Virus record (IMG/VR): IMGVR_UViG_3300037193_003605 | Coordinates: 1-35,048 of that record | From: a virus | DNA length: 35,048 bases | Strand: one strand, 5' to 3' | In this document: positions 26,782 to 33,009 of the stretch, piece after piece | Layout of the letters: each line of letters starts with the position of its first letter | Position numbering within the stretch: the stretch's first letter is position 1 | Notes under the pieces: model-generated | Told to the model about the DNA's origin: nothing | Databases searched by the model: none | The model's input: only the letters and a program-made list of their open reading frames with translations | Program-made: the position numbers and the translations under genes

Positions 26782-27156
26782 TTAATGTAGGTAGTAAATA
26801 CCCAGCTCCCGTGGTGTCGCCTTCGCGTGACTGAACTTCTCAAACAGCGCATCATCGGCACTGATAGCTTTAATCTGCTCGTTAAACCAGCGTTGGACTT
26901 CACGAAATTTGCCATTTTTTGTGACCAATGTTATGCCCTGTGTAACGCCGCGTATTTCAGCAGTTCGATGATAGATGTGTATTTCATCTTCTCCAGCGGT
27001 CAGGATTGCTTTGTGATTTGTGTATTTATAACCAACACCGAGTTGGTGACGGTGCGTGAACTTTACTTTGTGCCGCGTTGCATAGACATACAATGAGTCA
27101 ATTTCCGGCGTTTTCTTGCTTGTTGTGCTGCGATTACGCAGATCGATTACGGTCAT
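26782..27156 (-). CDS. Hypothetical protein
   Basis: A 124-residue basic, His- and Thr-rich protein, not recognised. GGAG lies 7 nt before the ATG and the upstream stop is 1 nt away. A beta-rich middle (HKAILTAGEDEIHIYHRTAE) and a helical end (VQRWFNEQIKAISADDALFE) suggest a compact soluble domain. It lies in the accessory cassette between the glutaredoxin-like and glycosyltransferase genes. Confidence 0.7.
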   Translation of the reverse strand: MTVIDLRNRSTTSKKTPEIDSLYVYATRHKVKFTHRHQLGVGYKYTNHKAILTAGEDEIHIYHRTAEIRGVTQGITLVTKNGKFREVQRWFNEQIKAISADDALFEKFSHAKATPRELGIYYLH

Positions 27157-27157
27157 T

Positions 27158-27382
27158 TTACTTCTCCAACCGCTCTAACGGTTCATTTAAACTTATTACT
27201 TGATCTCCATTCACGATGAACGGCAAGGCAATACCATAGCTCTCAGCCTCTAACCGCCATTCCGGCTTATGAGTGATACGGCGTTGCTCCATGGTTATGC
27301 CACGTTGTCTGGCAAATTGCCTTAAATCTCGCCATTGCTGACGATGCGTACAAGGTAGGCATGTTTTTGTATAGACGATCAT
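27158..27382 (-). CDS. Glutaredoxin-like thioredoxin-fold protein
   Basis: A 74-residue protein. It starts YTKTCLPC, with the redox pair Cys8 and Cys11 (CLPC) in the position of the glutaredoxin CPYC, and later has GIALPFIVNGDQVISL, the cis-Pro strand-turn of the fold. Arg-rich helices lie between. The start overlaps the preceding stop (ATGA at 27379-27382). Such proteins reduce disulfides, often serving ribonucleotide reductase, or here perhaps a partner in the same cassette. A reading starting at an upstream in-frame ATG would include sequence antisense-like to the neighbouring gene and is rejected. Confidence 0.75.
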   Translation of the reverse strand: MIVYTKTCLPCTHRQQWRDLRQFARQRGITMEQRRITHKPEWRLEAESYGIALPFIVNGDQVISLNEPLERLEK

Positions 27383-27630
27383 GTCATCCTCTCGAATATG
27401 ATAATTATCCCGATGAATGATAGTGGTGCTAAGAATAGCCCGAAACCAAGTAGAAAGACGATGGAGAATGGAATAGCAACCCATGTTCCGATGCATACCG
27501 TGCAATGCAATGGTGACTCAGGAAATTTGCTACGCAAACGCACAAAAATATCTTTTGGGCCAGGGAACGAAACAACTAAGTCGCATATGCCAAATATGGC
27601 GAGCGCTGTAATAACAAATTCTAAAATCAT
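27379..27630 (-). CDS. Membrane protein with CxxC, DUF1360-like
   Basis: An 83-residue protein with two membrane segments, about 3-20 (LEFVITALAIFGICDLVV) and 52-76 (AIPFSIVFLLGFGLFLAPLS), and between them HCTVCIGTWVA, in which CxxCxGxW is the hallmark of DUF1360-type phage and bacterial membrane proteins. The start overlaps the preceding stop by ATGA; TTGGAGAGATATTT gives the ribosome-binding site. Function unknown. The CxxC next to a glutaredoxin-like gene makes a redox link conceivable. Confidence 0.7.
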   Translation of the reverse strand: MILEFVITALAIFGICDLVVSFPGPKDIFVRLRSKFPESPLHCTVCIGTWVAIPFSIVFLLGFGLFLAPLSFIGIIIIFERMT

Positions 27631-27920
27631 AAATATCTCTCCAATTTTGTTGGTACTAATTCAAGCCCACACATTTGATCGTTATAATTACCCGGTCTGT
27701 ACGCGCAGTAGGTTATTAAATCTGGCAATGATCTCATTTTGTTTTGTCGAATTAAGTCACGGAGTCTTTCGAGGTGCTTGATATAATTTCGATGGTCATA
27801 CCTGACTAGAAATGATTGCTGCTTAGTGCATACAAATGTCTTCGTAGGAGTGAGTACGAAAGTCATACCGCCCGCGTGGTATACTTCGTGGCTATTGAGT
27901 TGTTTTTTTATCGGCGTCAT
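27627..27920 (-). CDS. Hypothetical protein, first gene of accessory cassette
   Basis: A 97-residue basic protein with a clear GGAGGGCAC signal before the ATG. Residues 12-35 form short strands (EVYHAGGMTFVLTPTKTFVC), followed by a basic helix (RNYIKHLERLRDLIRQNKMR). Three cysteines. It is the first gene downstream of the structured RNA and its terminator at 28012-28213. Not recognised. Confidence 0.7.
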   Translation of the reverse strand: MTPIKKQLNSHEVYHAGGMTFVLTPTKTFVCTKQQSFLVRYDHRNYIKHLERLRDLIRQNKMRSLPDLITYCAYRPGNYNDQMCGLELVPTKLERYL

Positions 27921-28011
27921 GTGCCCTCCGTATCATGAGCTAATAGAAGCCGGCCGCATGGGTGGCAATACTGTCGGCTTCTACTAAACCGTGATAAAGA
28001 TTCTGAAAAAC

Positions 28012-28213
28012 AAAAAAACGAGATATTATCTCGTATAATTTAAAATATTAAGTCTTGAAACCTTATAGGGGGCGACGTGATATTATTGCTATCTTGTAGC
28101 AATGCACGCCACGCCCATAAACCCTAACGAAGGTTAGAGCGTTCTAAAAGCTTGTGATCAATTAGAACACCCTATAAAGATTCAAACTGTGTTTTTGTTT
28201 CTATCAGTAAAGT
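28012..28213 (-). ncRNA. Candidate structured RNA upstream of accessory cassette
   Basis: A predicted leftward transcript of about 200 nt lies between a good promoter (28220-28248) and a terminator (28012-28034: ACGAGAT/ATCTCGT, then seven T). Two strands at 28170-28185 and 28055-28070 form a 16-bp closing stem with one mismatch. It encloses three hairpins: GTTCTAA/TTAGAAC (28140-28168 region), CTAAC/GTTAG around 28123-28137, and a longer arm in which GGGCG pairs with CGCCC and GCGTG with CACGT, capped by ATTGCTA/TAGCAAT (28081-28103). The design is a closed multi-helix junction. No reading frame with a ribosome-binding site is present. No known family is recognised. It may be a stand-alone small RNA or a leader controlling the 27920-24224 cassette. 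Confidence 0.7.
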
Positions 28214-28219
28214 ACTTTC

Positions 28220-28248
28220 AGTATAACACATATGCTTGTCCGACTCAA
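28220..28248 (-). promoter_or_regulatory. Sigma70-like promoter of the structured RNA
   Basis: On the minus strand TTGAGT (28243-28248) and TATACT (28220-28225) are separated by exactly 17 nt. The predicted start is near 28213, about 28 nt before the closing stem of the RNA. Confidence 0.8.
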
Positions 28249-28328
28249 GGGTAGGGTCATAGGGGGTTGCTGTCTTTTGCACATCTCCCATGACCCATAT
28301 ACACCTTGACGCTTTCTTTTTCGTGGCT

Positions 28329-28610
28329 CTATATCCCAGGTTTCTTGAGTTGACCAGACAATGCTCGAAGCTCTTCTATCAATGCAAAGCTCTGGTTTGT
28401 TTGACATACGACACGCGTATTGACTCTCGTCTGCGTGACTAAGCCTACCCGCACCAGCTTTCTCAGCTGATGATGAGTGGCAGCAACATCTTCGCCGATT
28501 AGTCTCACTAGCTGTCGATAGTGCACCGGCTCTGTGTGGTTGCAGAAATGAACGATTAGCTTCTCTAGCACTCTCGACCTTACGAACTCCGACAGGTATG
28601 TTCGACTCAT
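28329..28610 (-). CDS. Winged-helix (ArsR-like) regulator
   Basis: A 93-residue DNA-binding protein. Residues about 16-75 form a winged helix: EKLIVHFCNHTEPVHYRQLV, then RLIGEDVAATHHQLRKLVRV with GLVTQTRVNTRVVCQ, where HHQLRKLVRVGLV is the recognition helix and wing of the MarR/ArsR type. AGGAGG lies 7 nt before the ATG at 28610, which also overlaps the upstream stop (ATGA). An upstream in-frame start is rejected because it would read inside the neighbouring gene. It is the last gene of the early operon, just ahead of the promoter at 28220-28248, so it is a candidate regulator of that promoter or of the early-to-late switch. Confidence 0.75.
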   Translation of the reverse strand: MSRTYLSEFVRSRVLEKLIVHFCNHTEPVHYRQLVRLIGEDVAATHHQLRKLVRVGLVTQTRVNTRVVCQTNQSFALIEELRALSGQLKKPGI

Positions 28611-29044
28611 TTCACACCTCCTACCAAATCGCCATTGGTTTTGTTTTGTTGTTCTTTGAGGGTAGCTAGATGCGACTGGTAGGCATCGTTGTTGTCGTTC
28701 ATGAATGCTTCGCAGTCTTTCAACAACCCATTTGCCGACCAACCAGCAATAGATTTTGCCTTAGCCGCCGATTCATTGCCACCGAACATATAAATTTGAG
28801 TTACATCACCATAGAGCTTGTCGGCAGCCTGATATTGCCCGACCTTCCGACCTTGCTCATGTGCAGCCAAGGCTATTTGTTGGTCGCGGGATTTGATGAA
28901 CGCTGTTAAAGCATCTAGGAGGTTCGGGTCGAATGCACCGCTGAAATATTCCTCTCGCTGAGTTAGCTCGCTGAAGTATTTTAAGTCCTTCAAGCCGTTC
29001 CGCAGCTCTTCATCGTTCATAGCGTTACCTTCTTTAGTTGTCAT
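28607..29044 (-). CDS. Hypothetical protein
   Basis: A 145-residue acidic, helical protein (QQIALAAHEQGRKVGQYQAA), not recognised. The ATG at 29044 overlaps the preceding stop (ATGA) with AGGAGG 9 nt upstream. A second in-frame ATG at 29020 with GAAGG 7 nt before it is a possible alternative start. The protein has no membrane segment and no motif that reveals a function. Early operon. Confidence 0.7.
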   Translation of the reverse strand: MTTKEGNAMNDEELRNGLKDLKYFSELTQREEYFSGAFDPNLLDALTAFIKSRDQQIALAAHEQGRKVGQYQAADKLYGDVTQIYMFGGNESAAKAKSIAGWSANGLLKDCEAFMNDNNDAYQSHLATLKEQQNKTNGDLVGGVK

Positions 29045-29160
29045 GAGTGGTGTTCCTCCTTGAACCAACGTTGCATATGGCTTGTCCAGCGTTTAGACCA
29101 ATGTACATGTACGAACCAAAAGCCAAATATGAATCCAGCCGCAAATAATAGGAAGTCCAT
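29041..29160 (-). CDS. Small membrane protein
   Basis: A 39-residue peptide with a hydrophobic N-terminus (MDFLLFAAGFIFGFWFVHVH) and a basic, aromatic C-terminus (WSKRWTSHMQRWFKEEHHS). The segment 2-18 is long enough for one membrane helix. GAGGAGA lies about 10 nt before the ATG, which is 3 nt after the upstream stop. The 3' end overlaps the next gene. Function unknown. Confidence 0.6.
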   Translation of the reverse strand: MDFLLFAAGFIFGFWFVHVHWSKRWTSHMQRWFKEEHHS

Positions 29161-29163
29161 CTC

Positions 29164-29364
29164 TTATTTCTCCTCTTTACCGTAGCAGTTTATATACCGC
29201 AGCCTAATTCCCCAGCACCACCAGCCAAGAGCTATGACTCGAATGTATTGACCACCTCCAAGCGTCCGCTTGGCGTAGATTAATGCGGGTAGAATTGCTC
29301 GTTCTGGATCATATGTTAGATCGCGCAAGGGTTTGCGAGCATCAACCAGCTTAATGTCGATCAT
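29164..29364 (-). CDS. Hypothetical protein
   Basis: A 66-residue basic protein (MIDIKLVDARKPLRDLTYDP) with a Gly-rich middle and a Trp-rich hydrophobic segment (VIALGWWCWGIRLRY). That segment is short and interrupted, so a membrane helix is uncertain. GAGGAGA lies upstream of the ATG. It overlaps the preceding gene by 14 nt. Not recognised. Confidence 0.65.
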   Translation of the reverse strand: MIDIKLVDARKPLRDLTYDPERAILPALIYAKRTLGGGQYIRVIALGWWCWGIRLRYINCYGKEEK

Positions 29365-29545
29365 CTGCGTTCTCCTCTCCTGTGGGAGCCTCTCGTTTGA
29401 CGAATGCCCAGACAGAATAATCCTCTGATATTCCCAGCTGCATTAATGGCTCGTATCCCTCCGACAAGAGCCTGTTCAGTTGTAGCTCCACCTCATCAAA
29501 GTATTTAGTATCAACATAGAAGTTTTCTACAGTTACTTTATTCAT
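29351..29545 (-). CDS. Hypothetical protein
   Basis: A 64-residue acidic protein starting MNKVTVENFYVDTKYFDEVE. GGAGG lies 5 nt before the ATG at 29545, which decides this start over a longer frame beginning at 29614 inside the preceding gene. The pattern is one strand, one amphipathic helix (ELQLNRLLSEGYEPLMQLG) and a strand (YSVWAFVKRE). This ordering resembles small DUF1737/DUF4177-type proteins, where a helix of LNxLgxeGYE is followed by a strand. The similarity is suggestive only. Confidence 0.65.
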   Translation of the reverse strand: MNKVTVENFYVDTKYFDEVELQLNRLLSEGYEPLMQLGISEDYSVWAFVKREAPTGEENADDRH

Positions 29546-29789
29546 CGCTTCCTCCTGTGGGTTTGTTTTGGGATAGCTCGGTGATACGCCCAGGTTTTTG
29601 TCCGATACATACAAAGAAACTATTTGTCATTCGCTTCAACCCGTTGTAGTACTGAGCATGTGCAGGGTGGTCGAGTAAAAAATATTGCGTATGCACTCTT
29701 AAATTGATCTTATACAGCCTGTATTTCCCCACCTTAAACAGAAGTCGGTGAGATTCCACAATAGCTGTTTCATTTCCGTGTAGCTTCAT
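29538..29789 (-). CDS. Hypothetical protein
   Basis: An 83-residue basic, His- and Tyr-rich protein (KYRLYKINLRVHTQYFLLDH), not recognised. GAAGGA lies 6 nt before the ATG, and the gene overlaps its neighbours on both sides (ATGA at 29786-29789 and 8 nt at the other end). Part of the tightly packed early operon. Confidence 0.65.
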   Translation of the reverse strand: MKLHGNETAIVESHRLLFKVGKYRLYKINLRVHTQYFLLDHPAHAQYYNGLKRMTNSFFVCIGQKPGRITELSQNKPTGGSDE

Positions 29790-30091
29790 CGTGATTCCTT
29801 CTCCTGTTTTGATTTAAGGGTAGATATATGAGCACGCGTGTTCTTGATGAACATGTCGTCTTCACTCATTCCGCAGTGGTCTATGGCAAAATTTATGCTC
29901 TCATATAGCTCATCGATCCGTGCTTTTAGTAGCTCTAGCTCGAATGATGCATTGAGGTAGCGAACATCATTTAAAAGCTGCTTCACTTCATAGTCGTCAT
30001 TGTTGACCAATTCGTTAATTAATCGTTCGAGAAGAATCACATAAGCAGCTTTTGGCTTCTCTCGTAGTTCTGCTTGCTCTGGTTTACTCAT
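29786..30091 (-). CDS. Hypothetical helical protein
   Basis: A 101-residue acidic and largely helical protein (AYVILLERLINELVNNDDYE and FELELLKARIDELYESINFA), with coiled-coil tendency at about 50-70. The start overlaps the upstream stop (ATGA); GGAGAAGAA is the ribosome-binding site. Not recognised. Confidence 0.7.
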   Translation of the reverse strand: MSKPEQAELREKPKAAYVILLERLINELVNNDDYEVKQLLNDVRYLNASFELELLKARIDELYESINFAIDHCGMSEDDMFIKNTRAHISTLKSKQEKESR

Positions 30092-30189
30092 TTCTTCTCC
30101 GATGTTGGTGCACCACTAAGTTGCTCTAAGCCTTTGGATGCTGGTTTATCGTTTATAGGGCGTAGGTAGCGGAAGAAGTTTTTGTTCAT
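30088..30189 (-). CDS. Microprotein, 33 residues
   Basis: The frame begins MNKNFFRYLRPINDKPASKG. GAGGAGG lies about 8 nt before the ATG, which overlaps the preceding stop (TGATG); the end overlaps the next start (ATGA). The strong translation signals and chained overlaps argue for real coding in spite of the length. Function unknown. Confidence 0.6.
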   Translation of the reverse strand: MNKNFFRYLRPINDKPASKGLEQLSGAPTSEKK

Positions 30190-30245
30190 CACTCAACCTC
30201 CTCTAGCTCACTTAGACGTTCACGTACAGCTTTGTATTTAGGCAT
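30189..30245 (-). CDS. Microprotein, 18 residues
   Basis: The frame MPKYKAVRERLSELEEVE forms an ideal charged helix. GAGGAG lies 7 nt before the ATG, within the end of the methyltransferase gene, and the stop overlaps the next ATG. It could instead be a translation-coupling leader for the following gene, because its last codons carry the next ribosome-binding site. Confidence 0.5.
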   Translation of the reverse strand: MPKYKAVRERLSELEEVE

Positions 30246-30966
30246 TGTCTTGCTCCTCATCAATCCGTTTGTGGGCTAGATCGAAATATTTCTCTGTTAG
30301 TTCAACCCCAATAAATTGTCTTTTAAGCCGTATTGCTGCTACTCCAGTTGCGCCCGTACCCATAAAAGGATCGACTATGACGCCGCCCTCAGGACAGACG
30401 ACGGATATAAGCGTTTCCAGGAGTTCTACTGGCTTTTCGGTTGGGTGGCTGCCGCCTCGAATAGGCTTGCAGCCTATTACGTTGCCGACGTCACGGCGCT
30501 GCGGCGGTGCTGCCTTGCCATTGGTGACATTCACAATAAATTCGTGCTGATTCCTAAAAATGGCACCCATTCCAAAATAGGTTTTATCCCAAACGATTGT
30601 CGGCTGTTGCATCAAGTCAGCAGATTCAAACGCGGTGGCAAGGTTAGCGGCCATACGCCAATCGATGAATGATAATAGGTGTCCACCGGGTTTTAATATC
30701 CTTCGGGCCTCAAAGCCCAACTCACGCATTGTCCAAATGAACCCGGCAGTAGCCATTGAGTCGCCAGCAATCCATTCATCATCTCTCACACTCCTTATCA
30801 TCGACTTTCGCAAACTGCGTGAGTTCTCGCGTCTACCACCACTACTGTATGGCGGGTCGGTTATTATGCAGTCAATCGAATTATTAGACAGCTTCTTTAG
30901 TTCAGCAAGCGCATCTCCATGGATAAGATGCGTGGCCTGCGTATTATTATGTTGATTTTTACTCAT
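30238..30966 (-). CDS. DNA methyltransferase (beta-class, N6-adenine or N4-cytosine)
   Basis: A 242-residue orphan methyltransferase. Motif IV DPPY is at 37-40 (IITDPPYSSGG) and the AdoMet motif I region follows late, at about 199-208 (DPFMGTGATG), the order of the beta class. A target-recognition part lies between (GMGAIFRNQHEFIVNVTNGK). Motif X is GGSHPTEKPVELLETLI just before motif I. No restriction enzyme gene is next to it, so it probably protects phage DNA from host restriction or regulates packaging or transcription. The ATG overlaps the upstream stop and has AGGAGAATGAA before it. Target sequence unknown. Confidence 0.9.
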   Translation of the reverse strand: MSKNQHNNTQATHLIHGDALAELKKLSNNSIDCIITDPPYSSGGRRENSRSLRKSMIRSVRDDEWIAGDSMATAGFIWTMRELGFEARRILKPGGHLLSFIDWRMAANLATAFESADLMQQPTIVWDKTYFGMGAIFRNQHEFIVNVTNGKAAPPQRRDVGNVIGCKPIRGGSHPTEKPVELLETLISVVCPEGGVIVDPFMGTGATGVAAIRLKRQFIGVELTEKYFDLAHKRIDEEQDNA

Positions 30967-31112
30967 TTCATTCTCCTATACGTTATTTCCTCATCAATCA
31001 GATAGACTAATGGGCTTAGTACTATTGTTACGATCACCGAGAACAGTATGATAGATGGAAGGACAGCTTGTGTGAGGTCGAGGTAGAAGAGGGTGTTCAT
31101 GCTATCGCTCAT
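30963..31112 (-). CDS. Small membrane protein
   Basis: A 49-residue protein with one hydrophobic helix at about 17-38 (VLPSIILFSVIVTIVLSPLV) and a short charged end (DEEITYRRMK). It starts inside the end of the previous gene and its stop overlaps the methyltransferase ATG. A second in-frame ATG four codons on is an alternative start. Function unknown. Confidence 0.6.
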   Translation of the reverse strand: MSDSMNTLFYLDLTQAVLPSIILFSVIVTIVLSPLVYLIDEEITYRRMK

Positions 31113-31257
31113 TCAAGTGGGGCATTAAGTAGTATTTATCAATGCCGATGAATCCGATAATAACCATGAATGCCCGTAATACTTCGTGATTGGCACATAC
31201 ATACGCTGAATGGACATTTCGGTTATCATCAAGAATTACTATCGTCTCTGCTCTCAT
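31102..31257 (-). CDS. Hypothetical protein
   Basis: A 51-residue protein starting MRAETIVILDDNRNVHSAYV. GGAGG lies 6 nt before the ATG at 31257, which places the start here rather than at an in-frame ATG upstream inside the previous gene. The repeated hydrophobic-polar pattern suggests a small alpha/beta fold. The 3' end overlaps the next gene by 11 nt. Confidence 0.65.
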   Translation of the reverse strand: MRAETIVILDDNRNVHSAYVCANHEVLRAFMVIIGFIGIDKYYLMPHLNER

Positions 31258-31258
31258 A

Positions 31259-31609
31259 CTAGCCCTCCATTGCTTCTTTTTCTGTTCTCCAGTATTCGAC
31301 CCCAAGCTTATCGACTGTAGTATTCCAGTAAGAATATGACTGTTTATCATCAGCCAGCAGTTCTTCGGGAGATTTGGCCGATAAAGCCACCGTGGTTTCG
31401 CCTTTAAAGTTGATTCCAGTTGCAGTGACGTAGACGGGCACTATAATCCTATTGTTCGTATGATATGCTCGACCGCAATTAGCACAATAATCATCGCCAA
31501 ATGATGGGTATTTTGGACTAGTGCCTTTGCGTTCTCGGCCACAGTTCGTGCAGTTGTCGAGATAGGCAAGCTCTGTATCTCGTTTGTAGAATTTGTCTCC
31601 GATTTTCAT
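31259..31609 (-). CDS. Zinc-ribbon protein
   Basis: A 116-residue protein with two zinc-binding CxxC pairs, CTNC at about residues 20-23 (DNCTNCGRE) and CANC at about 42-45 (DDYCANCGRAYH). A beta-rich and then helical C-terminal part follows. Zinc ribbons of this kind are common in phage early proteins, but the partner is not known. The ATG has only a weak ribosome-binding site and lies 1 nt past the upstream stop. Confidence 0.7.
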   Translation of the reverse strand: MKIGDKFYKRDTELAYLDNCTNCGRERKGTSPKYPSFGDDYCANCGRAYHTNNRIIVPVYVTATGINFKGETTVALSAKSPEELLADDKQSYSYWNTTVDKLGVEYWRTEKEAMEG

Positions 31610-31610
31610 A

Positions 31611-31868
31611 TTACTGTTCTATCCACTCCCCATTCACAACAGGGAGTTCTTTACGTTGATATTCGACTATTGGGTTGTTGGTTGATTCCAATACTGTACG
31701 TTTGAAGTCCCGGGCTTTCTTTTCGCTGGTGAAGTAGAGGGTGTAGGCATACTCAGCGTTCTCACTGGACGCTACGGTTACTTCGTGGCGATATTGTTTC
31801 TTTTGTTTTGGCCGCATGCTTGGCATTTTCGGCGGCCATTTGAAGATGTCGTCTTTTCGCCTAAACAT
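31611..31868 (-). CDS. Hypothetical protein
   Basis: An 85-residue basic protein (MFRRKDDIFKWPPKMPSMRP), then a beta-alpha segment (AYTLYFTSEKKARDFKRTVL). AAAGGAGG precedes the ATG at the end of the NinG gene. Not recognised. Early operon position next to recombination genes. Confidence 0.7.
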   Translation of the reverse strand: MFRRKDDIFKWPPKMPSMRPKQKKQYRHEVTVASSENAEYAYTLYFTSEKKARDFKRTVLESTNNPIVEYQRKELPVVNGEWIEQ

Positions 31869-32456
31869 CTAACCCTCCTTTAAATTTCTCGTTTTTTCTT
31901 TGTATGTTTCTTCGATCTCAACAAAATCGTGAAGCTTATAGACTACATCAGTTTTATGACGTAATCGCTGTATCTCTTCGGCATGCTCAAGCCCGTATTT
32001 CTTTACGAAGAAGAGAGCGTAGTTACCATAATCGCCCCCTAATCCACGTGGAGGTTTTAGGTTGCAATAATCACACTGACCGTTCGTAACTTCTTCGTTG
32101 AACAAAACAGCATTGCCTCGTCCACCAACTCCGTGACCAGCTTGAATGTGTTTAAACTCTTTCCATTCCCTATTGCCGCGCTCCCGACAGGTAACACATA
32201 TGCAATACTCGGTCGTGCCTGTAGTGGCGATACTGTCTCGAATGCGAATGTAGTATTGGAAAGCAGCTACAGCCTTATCCTTTGCGATAGAACGAGGCGA
32301 CCGCTTCTTGCGAGTTTCTAGTGGCAATATTGATGTCAGTGCTAGCTTCTTTTTTATCGGACTGCGCTTAATCGGTGTCCGTGGACGTTTTTTGCAATAC
32401 GACATTGAGTGGCCAAGCTCACCGCAAAATTTACAGATTTTATTCGCTTGTGCCAT
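31869..32456 (-). CDS. NinG/Rap-like recombination protein with N-terminal CCHC zinc knuckle
   Basis: A 195-residue protein. Residues 8-21 (CKFCGELGHSMSYC) form a perfect CX2CX4HX4C zinc knuckle, a nucleic-acid-binding module. A basic linker follows (RPRTPIKRSPIKKKLALTS). The rest resembles lambda NinG (Rap): CVTCRERG, then QAGHGVGGRGNAVLFNEEVT and QCDYCN, where CxxC, AGH, RGN and the second CxxC recall the HNH-like metal-binding core of the family. NinG-type proteins process recombination branches. Together with RecE-like, RecT and SSB genes upstream it makes a complete phage recombination set. Its 5' end overlaps a microprotein with its own CCHC knuckle. Confidence 0.8.
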   Translation of the reverse strand: MAQANKICKFCGELGHSMSYCKKRPRTPIKRSPIKKKLALTSILPLETRKKRSPRSIAKDKAVAAFQYYIRIRDSIATTGTTEYCICVTCRERGNREWKEFKHIQAGHGVGGRGNAVLFNEEVTNGQCDYCNLKPPRGLGGDYGNYALFFVKKYGLEHAEEIQRLRHKTDVVYKLHDFVEIEETYKEKTRNLKEG

Positions 32457-32520
32457 CTTTTAACCTGTACGGGCAAAACGATTTGACATGCCCGATACTC
32501 CCGCATTTTTCACACTTCAC
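32440..32520 (-). CDS. CCHC zinc-knuckle microprotein
   Basis: A 26-residue frame with a GTG start that shares bases with the preceding stop (GTGA); AAGGAG lies about 9 nt upstream. Residues 3-16 (CEKCGSIGHVKSFC) give a perfect CX2CX4HX4C knuckle, followed by PYRLKDGTSE. The frame overlaps the NinG start by 17 nt. It parallels the knuckle of NinG itself, which suggests duplication or a detached domain. Such a short peptide could fold around one zinc ion. Function unknown. Confidence 0.65.
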   Translation of the reverse strand: MKCEKCGSIGHVKSFCPYRLKDGTSE

Positions 32521-32684
32521 CTTGGCCTGCTCCTTGTTGGTTTAATGGGTAAGGTATATTCGATGCCTTTTAATTTGCAAACTTTCTTTATAAACGCTTC
32601 GCGGTCGCCCTCTTTGCCACGCTTAATCCACTCAAGTGTTAGCCGCACTCTTTGATAGCCGGTGAGCCTCGATTGACCTGGCAT
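32517..32684 (-). CDS. Small basic hypothetical protein
   Basis: A 55-residue protein (MPGQSRLTGYQRVRLTLEWI and KRGKEGDREAFIKKVCKLKG), highly basic and helical. The ATG is 2 nt after the upstream stop with GTGAG near it; the stop overlaps the next GTG start. The tight chain supports coding. Not recognised; the charge suggests nucleic-acid contact. Confidence 0.65.
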   Translation of the reverse strand: MPGQSRLTGYQRVRLTLEWIKRGKEGDREAFIKKVCKLKGIEYTLPIKPTRSRPR

Positions 32685-32686
32685 AC

Positions 32687-32932
32687 TCACAACAAGCTTT
32701 CTTGCTTGGGTATGCTATTCTTTTGAGACATAACCCACGCATAGTGTTTGTCATGAGCTTCTTTTTTCAATTCACGATTGATTAGAAGGGCAGAAAGTGT
32801 GGCAATTTTACCCTCCTTGCGTGAGTTTTCAATCAAAGTACTTATTTTCACTACCATGTCGCATGAACAGATGAGCATTTTTGGATTTGTTGTCGAATGC
32901 CAGTCATGTTCATGGTCGATATCTTGATTCAT
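32687..32932 (-). CDS. Hypothetical protein with CxC/His cluster
   Basis: An 81-residue protein whose first 26 residues hold possible metal ligands (HEHDWHS, then CSCD). A helical remainder follows (KIATLSALLINRELKKEAHD). The ATG overlaps the preceding microprotein stop (ATGA), and the stop lies 2 nt before the next gene. Not recognised. Confidence 0.65.
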   Translation of the reverse strand: MNQDIDHEHDWHSTTNPKMLICSCDMVVKISTLIENSRKEGKIATLSALLINRELKKEAHDKHYAWVMSQKNSIPKQESLL

Positions 32933-32985
32933 GATTCGCAGTCCATTTCTGGGACTTCTACTATGTCGCTTATATCAGCTTCCAT
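32929..32985 (-). CDS. Microprotein, 18 residues
   Basis: The frame MEADISDIVEVPEMDCES is strongly acidic. GGAGCGG lies 3-4 nt before the ATG, and the stop overlaps the next ATG (ATGA). It may be a real peptide or a short leader that couples translation of the next gene. Confidence 0.45.
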   Translation of the reverse strand: MEADISDIVEVPEMDCES

Positions 32986-33009
32986 ATCCGCTCCCTATAC
33001 CCCTTATTC

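Noticed and set aside
26673-26915. 80-codon minus-strand frame across the 54- and 124-residue genes
   Set aside because: Out-of-frame shadow of two better-supported genes.
28204-28407. 67-codon minus-strand frame overlapping the winged-helix gene
   Set aside because: Runs in another frame of the regulator gene and then through the promoter at 28220-28248; no ribosome-binding site.
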